47,572 nucleotides of DNA, from assembly GCA_002414505.1 (NCBI GenBank), contig DHZF01000119.1, forward strand, positions 1 to 47,572, written 5' to 3'. Positions within the stretch are counted from its first letter, which is position 1; each line of letters opens with the position of its first letter. This stretch comes from Hyphomonas sp. UBA5111 (GTDB lineage Bacteria > Pseudomonadota > Alphaproteobacteria > Caulobacterales > Hyphomonadaceae). Of this stretch, positions 1 to 8,568 are shown piece by piece. The translations under genes were made by a program, and so were the position numbers. The notes under the pieces are model-generated. The model saw only the letters and a program-made list of their open reading frames with translations, did no database searches and had not been told where the DNA came from.

Positions 1-326
1 TCCTTCACATTGCCCTGCATGGCGATAACGAGATTCAGCATGGTCACGATCTGGCCGGGCATTGCCAGTTCGCCTGCGCGATGCTGCAGGATGCGGTGAA
101 GCGGCCCGATGCCGGCATTGCAAACGAAGATCGAGGCGCCGATCACGGCGATGGCCAGCGGAACGTACCACCAATGGAAGGTCAATTGGCTCAGGGCCAC
201 GCCAAGCACGATCATGGTGATGAACAGCGCCAGGCCGAGCGCCGGATAGCCAAAGGCCGAAAAGAAGCTCGCATGGTTGAAATTCTTCCATGTCTTTGGA
301 ATGGCGAGCGAGCGCGGCAGCGTCAT
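1..326 (-). CDS. Fatty-acid (delta-9 type) desaturase, N-terminal part
   Basis: This gene runs off the left edge, leaving about 108 N-terminal residues. The start is the ATG at 326, preceded by a clear AGGAGGA ribosome site. Two hydrophobic stretches (about residues 24-45 and 50-66) are followed by HRILQHR, which matches the first histidine box (HRxxxHR) of membrane-bound acyl-lipid/acyl-CoA desaturases. In that family the histidine boxes bind a di-iron centre that puts a double bond into an acyl chain at the membrane. The other two boxes lie outside the window, so activity cannot be judged. The assignment rests on one motif plus topology. Confidence 0.6.
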   Translation of the reverse strand, partial: MTLPRSLAIPKTWKNFNHASFFSAFGYPALGLALFITMIVLGVALSQLTFHWWYVPLAIAVIGASIFVCNAGIGPLHRILQHRAGELAMPGQIVTMLNLVIAMQGNVK

Positions 327-550
327 TGAAGTTCCTCCTGAAAGCCTCGCCTGTGCGGGCCCTGGTTTTTTAGAAGTGTCCGGCGGGCCGGATTAACACA
401 GACTTAAAGCCGCAGGACGGCTGTCGTAAAGATGGAACCTCATCGTTGACGCAGTCGTGACCGGAACGTGCGGTCCGGGGGTGACGAACCGGCCCTGAAC
501 CCGCTAGAACACGTCGGGAACATGTGCCGGGCTATTGTGGGAGGCGCTGC

Positions 551-1732
551 ATGGTGGACGACCGTCGCCAATTTGATCTGCAAAGGCTCCGCGATCTTGG
601 GCTGGATCTGGATTCCAGCCAGGATGAGGCCGAGCTGAAAAGCATTTGCCCCCTGACGCAGGACTGTATCGAGGCTGGCGACAACAGCCTTACGCTGAAC
701 CAGCGAACCGAAAGATTCCATTGCAGCAATTGCGGACAGTCGGGTTCGTTCCGCGACCTTGTCCGCGCATTGGAGAGCGGAGACCTGGCGCATGAAGTCC
801 AGGCACCGGCCATACTGGATGCCGAGTTCTCCGAAGCGCCCATTCGCGCGGCCCAGGCCGTGGCGCGGGCTGAGCCCAGGGTGATGCATCTGGGGGAGGG
901 GCAACGCGTCCGGTCCGAAAAGGAAATCCGGCAGGAGGAAAAGCAGGCGCGCAAGGCAGCCCGGGAGGGTCGTCATACGGGCGAGCGAATTATCATTACG
1001 CTCTTGGCACTTGTTTTCCTGGGCGCGGGTCTCGCCGCGGCTGCCCTGTCCGGCTTTGCAAACTACCAGGCCTTTTCGCAATCGGTCGCCGATCCGCTCC
1101 AGTCGGGCGTATGGGGATGGACCGGCGTGATTGCGGCGATCATCTCGTTCGGCGGATTCACCTTCTTCTACTGGCATACGGCCAATCACCGAATGAAAGA
1201 AGGCGTGCGCGCGCTCTTGTTTGCGCTTGCTGGCGGCGGGACGTCCATTGTCGGAACGCAAATGTACATCGCCGCGAACAATCAGGCGGCCGAGGCGGAA
1301 CTCGTACGTGCCGGGTCCAACCGGGACGTTCTTCAAACACAGATCGCCGACTGGCGGCGCCAGCTGGAGGGCATCCCCCCTGAAACGCGCTCGGTTGAGG
1401 GGCTGGAAGCCTATATTGAGGAAGTCGAGCGCGTGGGGCGGACACACCAAAAGCCCTATCGGGATGCCCAGAACGAGTTGGGTCTGGCGCGCCGACGCGA
1501 CGACCTCCTGGTCCGGATCGAAACAGCCAATGCCGAACTGCTCGGCACCGGCACGGGTGACATCCTCGTCGAGGCCCAGACACGTACCTCCATTCCAGGC
1601 TGGTTCTTCGCGCTCATGCTCGAACTTTTTTCCAGTCAGGGCACCTCCATCGGGCTGGTCGCGCTCCTGATCCTGTATGGCCGGTCGCGTGTTAATGCCG
1701 GCGAGGGGCGCGTTAACCAAGGCGTTTCGTGA
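551..1732 (+). CDS. Unknown membrane protein with N-terminal CHC2-like zinc ribbon
   Basis: This is a 393-residue protein of unknown function. I chose the ATG at 551 because GGGAGG lies just upstream; a GTG at 524 would add nine residues without support. Residues 31-72 hold Cys33, Cys39, Cys58 and Cys61, with FHCSNCGQSGSF resembling the second half of the CHC2 zinc ribbon of DNA primases. A charged linker follows, then likely membrane segments at about 147-169, 187-208 and 222-242, a charged, probably coiled-coil stretch at 245-335, and a last membrane segment at 351-377. No primase catalytic (Toprim) domain is present. The gene stands alone and ends at a good terminator. The zinc-ribbon call is by motif only. 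Confidence 0.75.
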   Translation: MVDDRRQFDLQRLRDLGLDLDSSQDEAELKSICPLTQDCIEAGDNSLTLNQRTERFHCSNCGQSGSFRDLVRALESGDLAHEVQAPAILDAEFSEAPIRAAQAVARAEPRVMHLGEGQRVRSEKEIRQEEKQARKAAREGRHTGERIIITLLALVFLGAGLAAAALSGFANYQAFSQSVADPLQSGVWGWTGVIAAIISFGGFTFFYWHTANHRMKEGVRALLFALAGGGTSIVGTQMYIAANNQAAEAELVRAGSNRDVLQTQIADWRRQLEGIPPETRSVEGLEAYIEEVERVGRTHQKPYRDAQNELGLARRRDDLLVRIETANAELLGTGTGDILVEAQTRTSIPGWFFALMLELFSSQGTSIGLVALLILYGRSRVNAGEGRVNQGVS

Positions 1733-1803
1733 AAAAGGAACCCGGAGGCCTCTCGTGCATAGACTAAATGAAGCAACGCTCTGGTGCTTCTCCATCAAGA
1801 CTG

Positions 1804-1832
1804 AAACCGGCACAGAATGTGCCGGTTTTTTT
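1804..1832 (+). terminator. Rho-independent terminator
   Basis: A perfect 10-bp stem (AAACCGGCAC with GTGCCGGTTT) closes a 5-base AGAAT loop and runs into seven T residues. It lies about 70 bases after the stop of the zinc-ribbon membrane protein and should end its transcript. Confidence 0.85.
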
Positions 1833-2013
1833 CTGCCTTGCGTAATGTTTACTGCAATTCTGGCCCGCGACTTGCTGAGGCCCTCTCTGCCGGCTCACTC
1901 CGTTACAGGTGAGCGCGCAAGACGAGGGGATCCCAATGACGCAGCGTGATCTGATGCTTCAGGACGAAATCTCTGTTTACCATGATCTGGTGTGCACGAG
2001 GTAGAGTAAGTCC

Positions 2014-2559
2014 ATGAATCTGTTCTTCAGGTTTCTTCGTATATTTCTTCCCGCCTTCTTCACGAAGAACCGGACGGGGTTGATGGATGTGCACACGATC
2101 CGGTCGGCCGTCTGGATCGGCGACCAGGATCCGTTGGGGCATATGACGAATTCGCGCTATTCGTCCTTCACTGATCTGGGGACCATGAATTATATGGGCC
2201 GGACGGGCGCGCTGATGACCTACCGCAAGCGCGGCTGGAGCCCGATCATCCAACATGAATCCATCACCTTCTACCGGATGATGAAATTCCCGCAGAAATT
2301 CGAGCTGACGACCCAGCTGGTTGGCTGGCAGGATTGCTACATCTGCTTCCGCCATCGCTTTCACAGCAAAGGCAAACTCATCGCGGAAAGCCGCATGGTG
2401 GCACGTCTCATGGGACGGCGGCGGCAGAAGGTGACGACGCAAATGGCGCTGGAGGCGATGGGACTGGACCTGGAAAGCCCGGAGCTCAGCCAGCGTTACC
2501 TTGACGCCATCGCAGACCTTCAGGCGCGCGACGCCGAACGGGAAGCCGAAAACACCTAG
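2014..2559 (+). CDS. Hotdog-fold acyl-CoA thioesterase-like protein
   Basis: The 181-residue product resembles the 4HBT_2/THEM6-like branch of hotdog thioesterases. The signature is the stretch around residues 35-52 (DQDPLGHMTNSRY), corresponding to the active-site D-x-x-GH-x-N-x-x-Y motif, followed by FTDLG. A hydrophobic N-terminus (residues 1-17) may anchor or direct it to the membrane. Family members hydrolyse acyl thioesters; the substrate here cannot be read from sequence. The ATG at 2014 has only a weak purine-rich site upstream. Its stop overlaps the convergent cdd stop by four bases. Confidence 0.75.
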   Translation: MNLFFRFLRIFLPAFFTKNRTGLMDVHTIRSAVWIGDQDPLGHMTNSRYSSFTDLGTMNYMGRTGALMTYRKRGWSPIIQHESITFYRMMKFPQKFELTTQLVGWQDCYICFRHRFHSKGKLIAESRMVARLMGRRRQKVTTQMALEAMGLDLESPELSQRYLDAIADLQARDAEREAENT

Positions 2560-2963
2560 CGATCAAGCTCGAAGGCGTATGGCAGCAGGTCTGCCATTTT
2601 CCATTCCTTGAGCGCCGTTCCGTCCGCGGCAAGGGCGTACACAATGCAGTCCGGGCTGCACAATTCGGCGATCCGCTGGCGGCAACCGCCGCAGGGGGAC
2701 AGGTCGCCCTCGCCGCCGATGACGAGCACATGCGTGCAGGTCTTGCCGCCCGCCACCACCATGGCGCCCAGCGCGACAGCTTCGGCGCAGGTGCCAAGCG
2801 GATAGGCCGCATTCTCCATATTGCATCCCGCGAAAACGCGCCCCTGATCGTCAAGAACGGCGGCGCCAACCTTGAATTTGGAATAGGGGGCATGGGCGTG
2901 TTCGCGTGCAGCACTGGCGGCGGCCTGCAGCCGCTCGATCAGGGAAGGGGACGGGTTGGTCAC
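2556..2963 (-). CDS. cdd: Cytidine deaminase
   Basis: This enzyme deaminates cytidine and deoxycytidine to uridine and deoxyuridine in pyrimidine salvage. I place the start at the GTG at 2963 (135 residues, the normal length of tetrameric Cdd), because AGAGGA precedes it at good spacing; upstream starts would add about 20 atypical residues. The zinc and proton-shuttle residues are visible as TCAE (Cys59, Glu61) and PCGGC (Cys91, Cys94), and the substrate-binding NMENAA follows the expected order. It is divergent from the nucleoside hydrolase and ribokinase-like pair, so the two units form a nucleoside salvage locus sharing an 86-bp control region. Confidence 0.93.
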   Translation of the reverse strand: MTNPSPSLIERLQAAASAAREHAHAPYSKFKVGAAVLDDQGRVFAGCNMENAAYPLGTCAEAVALGAMVVAGGKTCTHVLVIGGEGDLSPCGGCRQRIAELCSPDCIVYALAADGTALKEWKMADLLPYAFELDR

Positions 2964-3049
2964 GCAGGTATCCTCTGGCCAAGTGCGGGCTTCCTGCTTA
3001 GGCATTGTCGTCAGTCTTGTCACTCGATTGCCTGATCACCCGGAGCCAG

Positions 3050-3973
3050 ATGTCTCGTATTCCTCTTATAATTGATTGTGATCCTGGCGTGGATGATGCC
3101 GTCATGCTGATGATGGCGCTGGCCAGCCCCGATCTTGATGTGCGCGCGATCACGGCGGTGGCCGGCAATGTCCCGCTGCACCTGACCAGCCGGAATGCGC
3201 GCATGATGTGCGATCTGATGGGCCGCAAGGACATACCGGTCCATGCCGGGTGCCCGCGTCCGATGGTGCGCACGCCGGTCACTGCGGAGGATTTCCACGG
3301 CGAAAGCGGTATTGCCGGTCTTGAACCGTTTGAGCCGGAAACGCCACTTGCCGAAGCGCATGCTGTCAATGCGCTGATCGACCTGCTCCGCGCCGCTGGG
3401 CCGAAGGGCCTGTCGATTGTTATGACAGGGCCGATGACCAATCTTGCGGCGGCGCTCATCATGGCGCCGGACATTGCGGCGAATATCGACCAGTTGGTCC
3501 TGATGGGCGGCGCTGACAGCGAGGGCGGCAACATCACGCCCTTTGCCGAATTCAATGTCTTTGCAGACCCCCATGCGGCGGCTGTTGTTCTGGGGAGCGA
3601 GGCGTCAGCCACAATTCTCTCTCTGGATGTGACGCATCAGGTCCGGGCGCTCGACTCCCATCTGGCTCCCTTCCGCACACTGGATGGCGACCGGCCGCGC
3701 ATCATGGTCCAGCTGCTGGAGGCCGCGAATGCCCTGGAACAGAAATGGAAGGGCAAGCGCACACCGATGCATGATCCTTCGACCATTGCCTACCTGCTCG
3801 CGCCGCATCTGTTTGAGGGGCGCAAGGCAGATGTGACGGTCGAAACGGAGTCCGGGGCGCGGTTTGGTCAGACGCGTCCGTCCAGGCTTGAAGCCGGTCG
3901 CCATACCTGGATCACCAAGGCAGACGCGGATGGCTTCTTTGCGCTGGTGAAGAATTTGCTGGAGGCGTCATGA
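3050..3973 (+). CDS. Inosine-uridine preferring nucleoside hydrolase
   Basis: This cytosolic enzyme splits ribonucleosides into base and ribose. The N-terminal DCDPGVDDA cluster (residues 9-17) is the calcium-binding signature of the IUNH family, and the total of 307 residues is normal. The ATG at 3050 starts directly at the first beta strand (SRIPLIID); an upstream TTG would add 15 unrelated residues. The stop overlaps the start of the downstream sugar kinase (ATGA), so the two are translationally coupled. This fits a route in which the kinase phosphorylates the released ribose. Base preference cannot be told from sequence. Confidence 0.92.
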   Translation: MSRIPLIIDCDPGVDDAVMLMMALASPDLDVRAITAVAGNVPLHLTSRNARMMCDLMGRKDIPVHAGCPRPMVRTPVTAEDFHGESGIAGLEPFEPETPLAEAHAVNALIDLLRAAGPKGLSIVMTGPMTNLAAALIMAPDIAANIDQLVLMGGADSEGGNITPFAEFNVFADPHAAAVVLGSEASATILSLDVTHQVRALDSHLAPFRTLDGDRPRIMVQLLEAANALEQKWKGKRTPMHDPSTIAYLLAPHLFEGRKADVTVETESGARFGQTRPSRLEAGRHTWITKADADGFFALVKNLLEAS

Positions 3974-4806
3974 TTACCGTCGTTGGGTCCATCAATCTCG
4001 ATATCGTGGCCACCGGGCCGAAACTGCCCCGGCCGGGCGAGACCGTGACAGGTGCAAAGCTTGCGCGCCATCCGGGCGGGAAGGGCGCGAACCAGGCGCT
4101 GGCCGCGCGGCGGCTTGGCGCAGATGTTCGCCTCGTGGGGGCGGTTGGCGCTGACGAGATGGCCGAGGAGGCGCTGAAACTCCTGCAGGCAGGCGGCGTT
4201 GACCTGTCCAGCGTTCAGCACGTGAATGGGGAGACAACCGGCGTTGCCCTGATCGCTGTATCCATGGATGGCGAGAACCAGATCGTGGTCTGCCCCGGCG
4301 CGAATGCCGTATTGCGCCCGGCAGATGTCGAATTCGTGGAGATCGAACACATGATGGGGGTGCTTGAGGTCAGCGCGGATACGCTGCTCGCTGCGGCGCG
4401 CAAGGCCACGGGCTTTGTCAGCCTGAACCTCGCGCCCGCCATGGAGGTGCCGGATGAATTGCTCGCCGAAGCTGACCTGATCAGCGTGAATGAGACCGAA
4501 GCCGCCTTTTATGGCGGCGCGCTGCATCAGCTTGAGGCCTACATCGCCATCTCGCTCGGCAGCGAAGGCGCCACGCTCTGGCGGAAGGGGCAGGAGATTG
4601 CCCGCGCAACACCGCCGAAAGTGACTGTGGTCGATACGGTCGGGGCAGGGGACACGTTTACCGCAGCCCTTACGGTCGGGCTGATCGAAGGCCAGTCTCC
4701 TCAGGAGGCCCTCGCCTTCGCGGTGGCTGCCGGGGCCGTGGCCTGCACCAGACCCGGCGCGCAGCCCAGTCTGCCGAAGCGCCTCGATCTCGACCCCTAT
4801 CTCTGA
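3970..4806 (+). CDS. rbsK: Ribokinase (PfkB family)
   Basis: This is a PfkB-family sugar kinase, most likely a ribokinase making ribose 5-phosphate. The N-terminal VVGSINLDIV, the HPGGKGANQA substrate motif (about residues 34-43) and the C-terminal DTVGAGDTF anion-hole/catalytic base motif (about 218-226) are intact. At 278 residues it is shorter than most ribokinases (300-310); the missing part appears to be the strands after the lid, where the sequence goes from LISVNETEA to SLGSEGATL with little between. It is coupled by ATGA overlap to the nucleoside hydrolase, which supplies ribose. Confidence 0.87.
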   Translation: MITVVGSINLDIVATGPKLPRPGETVTGAKLARHPGGKGANQALAARRLGADVRLVGAVGADEMAEEALKLLQAGGVDLSSVQHVNGETTGVALIAVSMDGENQIVVCPGANAVLRPADVEFVEIEHMMGVLEVSADTLLAAARKATGFVSLNLAPAMEVPDELLAEADLISVNETEAAFYGGALHQLEAYIAISLGSEGATLWRKGQEIARATPPKVTVVDTVGAGDTFTAALTVGLIEGQSPQEALAFAVAAGAVACTRPGAQPSLPKRLDLDPYL

Positions 4807-4892
4807 GGATCAGGCGCAGGCGCCTTCATGCAATTGACGTATGCCCCCGCTAGGGCTTTCTGGGACTTGATTTTGAGGGTTGGAGGATTCCC

Positions 4893-5696
4893 ATGTTTCG
4901 ATTGATTGCCAGCGCGCTGGCTGTGACGGCGCTCGCCCTTCCGGCATCGGCCTGGGGCAAGACCGGCCACCGGATCGTGGGGGAGGTTGCCACGACCTAT
5001 CTCAGCGAACCCGCTGCAACAGCTATCGAAGACATTCTCGGACCGGAAGGGCTCGCCGAGGCTGCCGACTGGCCAGACTATATGCGCTCCAATCCCGACT
5101 CCTTCTGGCGCTCGGAAGCCAATCCCTGGCATTATGTCACGATCCCTGAAGGGCAGACCTATGCGGATGTGACACCGCCCGCGAACGGAGACGCCATCAC
5201 GGCGCTCGCGAATTTCCGGGCCACTGTGCTCGATCCTGCCGCGTCCCTTGAGGAGCGCCAGTTGGCGCTTCGGTTCATCGTGCACCTTGTCGGGGATCTC
5301 CAGCAACCACTTCACGCCGGCAACGGCACCGACCGGGGCGGGAACTGGGTCGATGTCGTCTTTTTCGAGGAAATGTCGAATTTGCACGAGGTCTGGGATG
5401 AGAAGCTCATTCAGTATGAAGAGCTCTCCTATACCGAATGGGCCAATTGGCTGATCCAGAAAATTACTCCGGCGAATCTTGGAGAGTGGGGCGCTGCTAC
5501 GCCAGCCCAGTGGGCCGACGAGAGCGCGGCCATTCGCGACACCATCTATCCGGAGTCCGAAATCCTGTCCTATGATTATGCCTATATGGCCCGGCCGATC
5601 CTGAACCAGCAGATGAGCAAGGGCGGCGTGCGCCTGGCAGCCTATCTCAATGCGATGTTTGATCCGGCCCTGACGGAGATGCCAGAGGCAGAATAG
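4893..5696 (+). CDS. Secreted S1/P1-type nuclease
   Basis: The 267-residue precursor starts with a signal peptide (LIASALAVTALALPASA). Cleavage leaves Trp at or near the mature N-terminus, as expected for S1/P1 nucleases, where the N-terminal Trp helps bind the zinc cluster. Other ligand regions are recognisable: KTGHRIVGEVA, DWPDYMR, WHYV, FIVHLVGDLQQPLHAG and NLHEVWDEKLI. These enzymes are periplasmic or extracellular, use three zinc ions and degrade single-stranded DNA and RNA to 5'-nucleotides. GGAGG precedes the ATG. It lies just after the nucleoside salvage genes on the same strand, which suggests scavenging of external nucleic acids, though no shared transcript is shown. Confidence 0.9.
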   Translation: MFRLIASALAVTALALPASAWGKTGHRIVGEVATTYLSEPAATAIEDILGPEGLAEAADWPDYMRSNPDSFWRSEANPWHYVTIPEGQTYADVTPPANGDAITALANFRATVLDPAASLEERQLALRFIVHLVGDLQQPLHAGNGTDRGGNWVDVVFFEEMSNLHEVWDEKLIQYEELSYTEWANWLIQKITPANLGEWGAATPAQWADESAAIRDTIYPESEILSYDYAYMARPILNQQMSKGGVRLAAYLNAMFDPALTEMPEAE

Positions 5697-5699
5697 GGC

Positions 5700-7190
5700 C
5701 TAGGCGCTGGCGCGGTTGATGCGGCGGCGCTGGACGCTGGAGGGGATGTTCAGGCTCTCGCGATACTTCGCCACCGTCCGGCGGGCGATATCGACACCAT
5801 AACCGGTAAGGATTTCCACGATCTGGTCGTCGGAGAGCACATTGTCCGGCTCTTCACTGTCGATCAGCATCTTGATCCGGTGGCGGACGGCCTCGGCCGA
5901 GTGGGCCTCGCCGCCACCCGTTGCCGGGATCGAGGCAGAGAAGAAGTATTTCAACTCGAACAGGCCGCGCGGGGTCGACATGTATTTGTTTGTCGTCACA
6001 CGGCTGACCGTGGATTCATGCATCTCGATGGCATCGGCCACCTGTTTCAGGTTCAGCGGACGCAAATGCGCAACGCCATGCGCGAAGAAGGCGTCCTGCT
6101 GGCGCACAATCTCGCTGGCCACTTTCAGAATGGTGCGTGCGCGCTGGTCGAGCGACTTGATGAGCCAGGTGGCGGAGGCGGCGCATTCGGAAATGAATTC
6201 CTTCTCCTTGTCGCGCATCGGCAGGGCCGTGACTTCGGCGTAATAGGCCTTGTCCATCAGGACGCGCGGCAGGTTTTCGGAATTCAGCTCCACCGCGTAC
6301 ATGCCATTCGGCATTTCCCGCACAAACACGTCCGGCGTCACCGCCACGGAGGCATCGCCTGCAAAATTCGATCCCGGCTTGGGCGACAGCTGGCGCAGCT
6401 CGGTCATCATGTCGAGCAGGTCTTCCTTGTCGACACCGCAGATCTCGGCAAGGCCCTTGAGATCGTGCTTGGCGACAAGCTGCAAATTCTTGACCATGGC
6501 TTCCATGGCCGGATCGTAGCGGCCGAGCTCTTTCAGCTGCAGGCCGAGGCATTCCGGAATGGAACGGGCCATCACGCCGGTCGGGTCAAAGCCCTGGCAG
6601 ATATTCAGCACTGCCTCGACATTCGCGATGTCGGCGCCGAGCGCCGTGGCCACTTCATCAAGGTCGGCGCGCAAATAGCCGGTATCGTCTGTCTCGTCGA
6701 TCAGGCGCGCCGCGATCAGGCGGTCAGCTGCGGACAGGCCGGCAAGGTTCAGCTGCGTGTGCAGATGTTCGTGCAGGGATATTTCGGAGCTGACATTGGC
6801 CGTGTAGTCGAAATCCTCGCCGGAGCCGCCCCCGCTGGCGCCGGACCAGTCGGTTTTGGCGGATGGGCCGGAACTGCCGGCGGGCATTGCGGCGTCGGAG
6901 CCTGTGCCCGGCTCGTAGACATCCTCGCCCGGCGCATCAAGCTGGTCGCGCGCGGCGCCAAGTCCGGAGGATTCATCCAGTGAGAGTTGTTCGCGATTGT
7001 CCGCCTTCGGGCTTTCGGACTCGCTGGACGCGTCTTCCTCGGCCTTGTTCAGCAGGGGATTGCGCTCAATCTCCGCTTCCACGAATTCGGTGAGTTCCTG
7101 ATTGGAGAGCTGCAACAGCTTGATCGCCTGCTGGAGCTGCGGCGTCATTACCAGGGACTGACCCTGGCGCATGTCGAGTGACTGTTTCAT
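5700..7190 (-). CDS. rpoN: RNA polymerase sigma-54 factor
   Basis: This sigma factor recognises -24/-12 promoters and needs AAA+ activators to open DNA. The 496-residue product has the Gln/Leu-rich activator-interacting region I (residues 1-45), an acidic region II (about 50-120), the core-binding region, the helix-turn-helix around LKQVADAIEMHESTVSR, and the RpoN box ARRTVAKYRE (about 469-478). I use the ATG at 7190 because region I begins there with MKQSLDMRQ; a TTG at 7214 would overlap lptB. It is the last gene of rnd-lptC-lptA-lptB-rpoN. Its likely client in this window is the psp operon near 19.5 kb. Confidence 0.97.
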   Translation of the reverse strand: MKQSLDMRQGQSLVMTPQLQQAIKLLQLSNQELTEFVEAEIERNPLLNKAEEDASSESESPKADNREQLSLDESSGLGAARDQLDAPGEDVYEPGTGSDAAMPAGSSGPSAKTDWSGASGGGSGEDFDYTANVSSEISLHEHLHTQLNLAGLSAADRLIAARLIDETDDTGYLRADLDEVATALGADIANVEAVLNICQGFDPTGVMARSIPECLGLQLKELGRYDPAMEAMVKNLQLVAKHDLKGLAEICGVDKEDLLDMMTELRQLSPKPGSNFAGDASVAVTPDVFVREMPNGMYAVELNSENLPRVLMDKAYYAEVTALPMRDKEKEFISECAASATWLIKSLDQRARTILKVASEIVRQQDAFFAHGVAHLRPLNLKQVADAIEMHESTVSRVTTNKYMSTPRGLFELKYFFSASIPATGGGEAHSAEAVRHRIKMLIDSEEPDNVLSDDQIVEILTGYGVDIARRTVAKYRESLNIPSSVQRRRINRASA

Positions 7191-7210
7191 TCCCAAGCCC
7201 GCGCCTTTCC

Positions 7211-7945
7211 TCAAGCGGCGAACTGTTCACCCAGATAGACCCTGCGCACGTCTTCATTCGTCAGCACGTCTTGCGGCGTACCATCAAACAGGACTTCACC
7301 TTCATACATCACATAGGCCTTGTCGACGATCTGCAAGGTTTCGCGCACCTGGTGGTCCGTGATCAGGACACCCAGGCCGCGTTGCTTCAGATAGCGGACA
7401 AGATCGGAAATGTCGGAAATGGCGAGCGGGTCGATACCGGTGAACGGTTCATCCAGTAGCATGAAGCTCGGACGGGATGCGAGCGCACGGGCAATCTCCA
7501 CCCGGCGGCGTTCGCCTCCGGACAGGGATGTGGCCGCCTGGCCACGAAGGTGTTCCACGTGCAATTCGCTGAGCAGGCTATCGACCTGAGCCATTCGCTT
7601 CGCCCGGTCTTTTTCGACCAGTTCCGCAACGGCCATTACATTTTCTTCCACCGTCATGCCGCGAAAAATCGAGGCTTCCTGAGGAAGATAGCCCACGCCG
7701 AGGCGTGCGCGTTGGTACATGGGCAGACGGGTTACGTCTTCGCCATCAATCGAGATCGTACCCGAATCTGCGCTGATGAGGCCCATGATCATGTAAAAGC
7801 AGGTCGTCTTGCCGGCCCCATTGGGTCCAAGCAGGCCGACAATTTCCCCGCGTTGAAGGCTCAGAGATACGTCTCGCACGACCTGTCGCTTGCCAAATGA
7901 CTTGGCAATATTGTTAACGACAAGGCCTTCGGCCGAATCCGTCAT
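7211..7945 (-). CDS. lptB: LPS export ABC transporter ATP-binding protein
   Basis: LptB is the cytoplasmic ATPase that, with LptF and LptG, pulls lipopolysaccharide from the inner membrane onto the LptC-LptA bridge. The 244-residue protein has Walker A GPNGAGKTT (residues 40-48), the signature LSGGERRRVEIARAL, Walker B FMLLDEPFTGIDP and the H-loop LITDHQ. The PLAISDISDLV tract after Walker B is typical of LptB. It sits between lptA and rpoN on the same strand, the usual alphaproteobacterial order. LptF and LptG are not in this window. Confidence 0.95.
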   Translation of the reverse strand: MTDSAEGLVVNNIAKSFGKRQVVRDVSLSLQRGEIVGLLGPNGAGKTTCFYMIMGLISADSGTISIDGEDVTRLPMYQRARLGVGYLPQEASIFRGMTVEENVMAVAELVEKDRAKRMAQVDSLLSELHVEHLRGQAATSLSGGERRRVEIARALASRPSFMLLDEPFTGIDPLAISDISDLVRYLKQRGLGVLITDHQVRETLQIVDKAYVMYEGEVLFDGTPQDVLTNEDVRRVYLGEQFAA

Positions 7946-8043
7946 CTCTGCTAAATTCCCTCAATCCACTGGGATTTTGCCACCCGGAAACAGGCATACC
8001 CTTACATACTTAAGATCGGCTTCACGATCCCGCTAAAATTTAT

Positions 8044-8568
8044 TCAGTTGTTTGCGGGCTGATTGTCCGGATCGATCACCATGCGGGTGCGGCCATCGCC
8101 GCCATCCAGCGTGGTTCGGCGGTTGCCGATCTCGACCCGCAGGACAGCGCCCTCGGCCACGTCACGCTCGCGCAACAGGGCCACATTTCCGGTCATGGTG
8201 ATGATGTCGCTTGCGGCGTCATAGACACCGCGATCGCCCTTCGCCTTCATGTCGGCGGTGATGTAGAAGACGTTGCCCTCTGCGATCATGGTCTGGACCT
8301 GGCCGAAGCCGCCGCCGACACTGGTCGTCTGCGTGGCGCCCGCCGGTCTTTCGGCAAAGATCATGGTGACCGTGTCGGCGCGCAGCCGGGCATCGCCCTG
8401 CTGGATGTCGACATTGCCGATCAGCAGCACTTTGCGTTCGCGCTCAAGGCTCTCGGTGCGCTCCGAATTGATATAGATCGGACCGCCTTCCGACGAGATT
8501 TGCGCCATCGCCGGCAGCGTGAAGGCTGCCAGGGCGGCCAGCGAAACAAGAACCTTATTGAGAGCCAT
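8044..8568 (-). CDS. lptA: Periplasmic LPS-bridge protein LptA
   Basis: LptA forms the periplasmic beta-jellyroll bridge that carries LPS from LptC to LptD. I take the ATG at 8568 (174 residues) because AGGTGAG precedes it and it begins a signal peptide (VLVSLAALAAFTLPAMA) with cleavage after about residue 22; the longer open frame upstream lies inside lptC. The OstA-type repeats are seen in INSERTESLERE, GNVDIQQGDARLRADTVTM and the later GNVALLRERDVAEG. The start overlaps the end of lptC by 14 bases, so translation is probably coupled. Confidence 0.92.
   Translation of the reverse strand: MALNKVLVSLAALAAFTLPAMAQISSEGGPIYINSERTESLERERKVLLIGNVDIQQGDARLRADTVTMIFAERPAGATQTTSVGGGFGQVQTMIAEGNVFYITADMKAKGDRGVYDAASDIITMTGNVALLRERDVAEGAVLRVEIGNRRTTLDGGDGRTRMVIDPDNQPANN

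Noticed and set aside
440..1813. Open frame of 457 codons on the minus strand
   Set aside because: It is antisense to the zinc-ribbon membrane protein, which has a ribosome site, membrane helices and a terminator. The minus frame has none of these.
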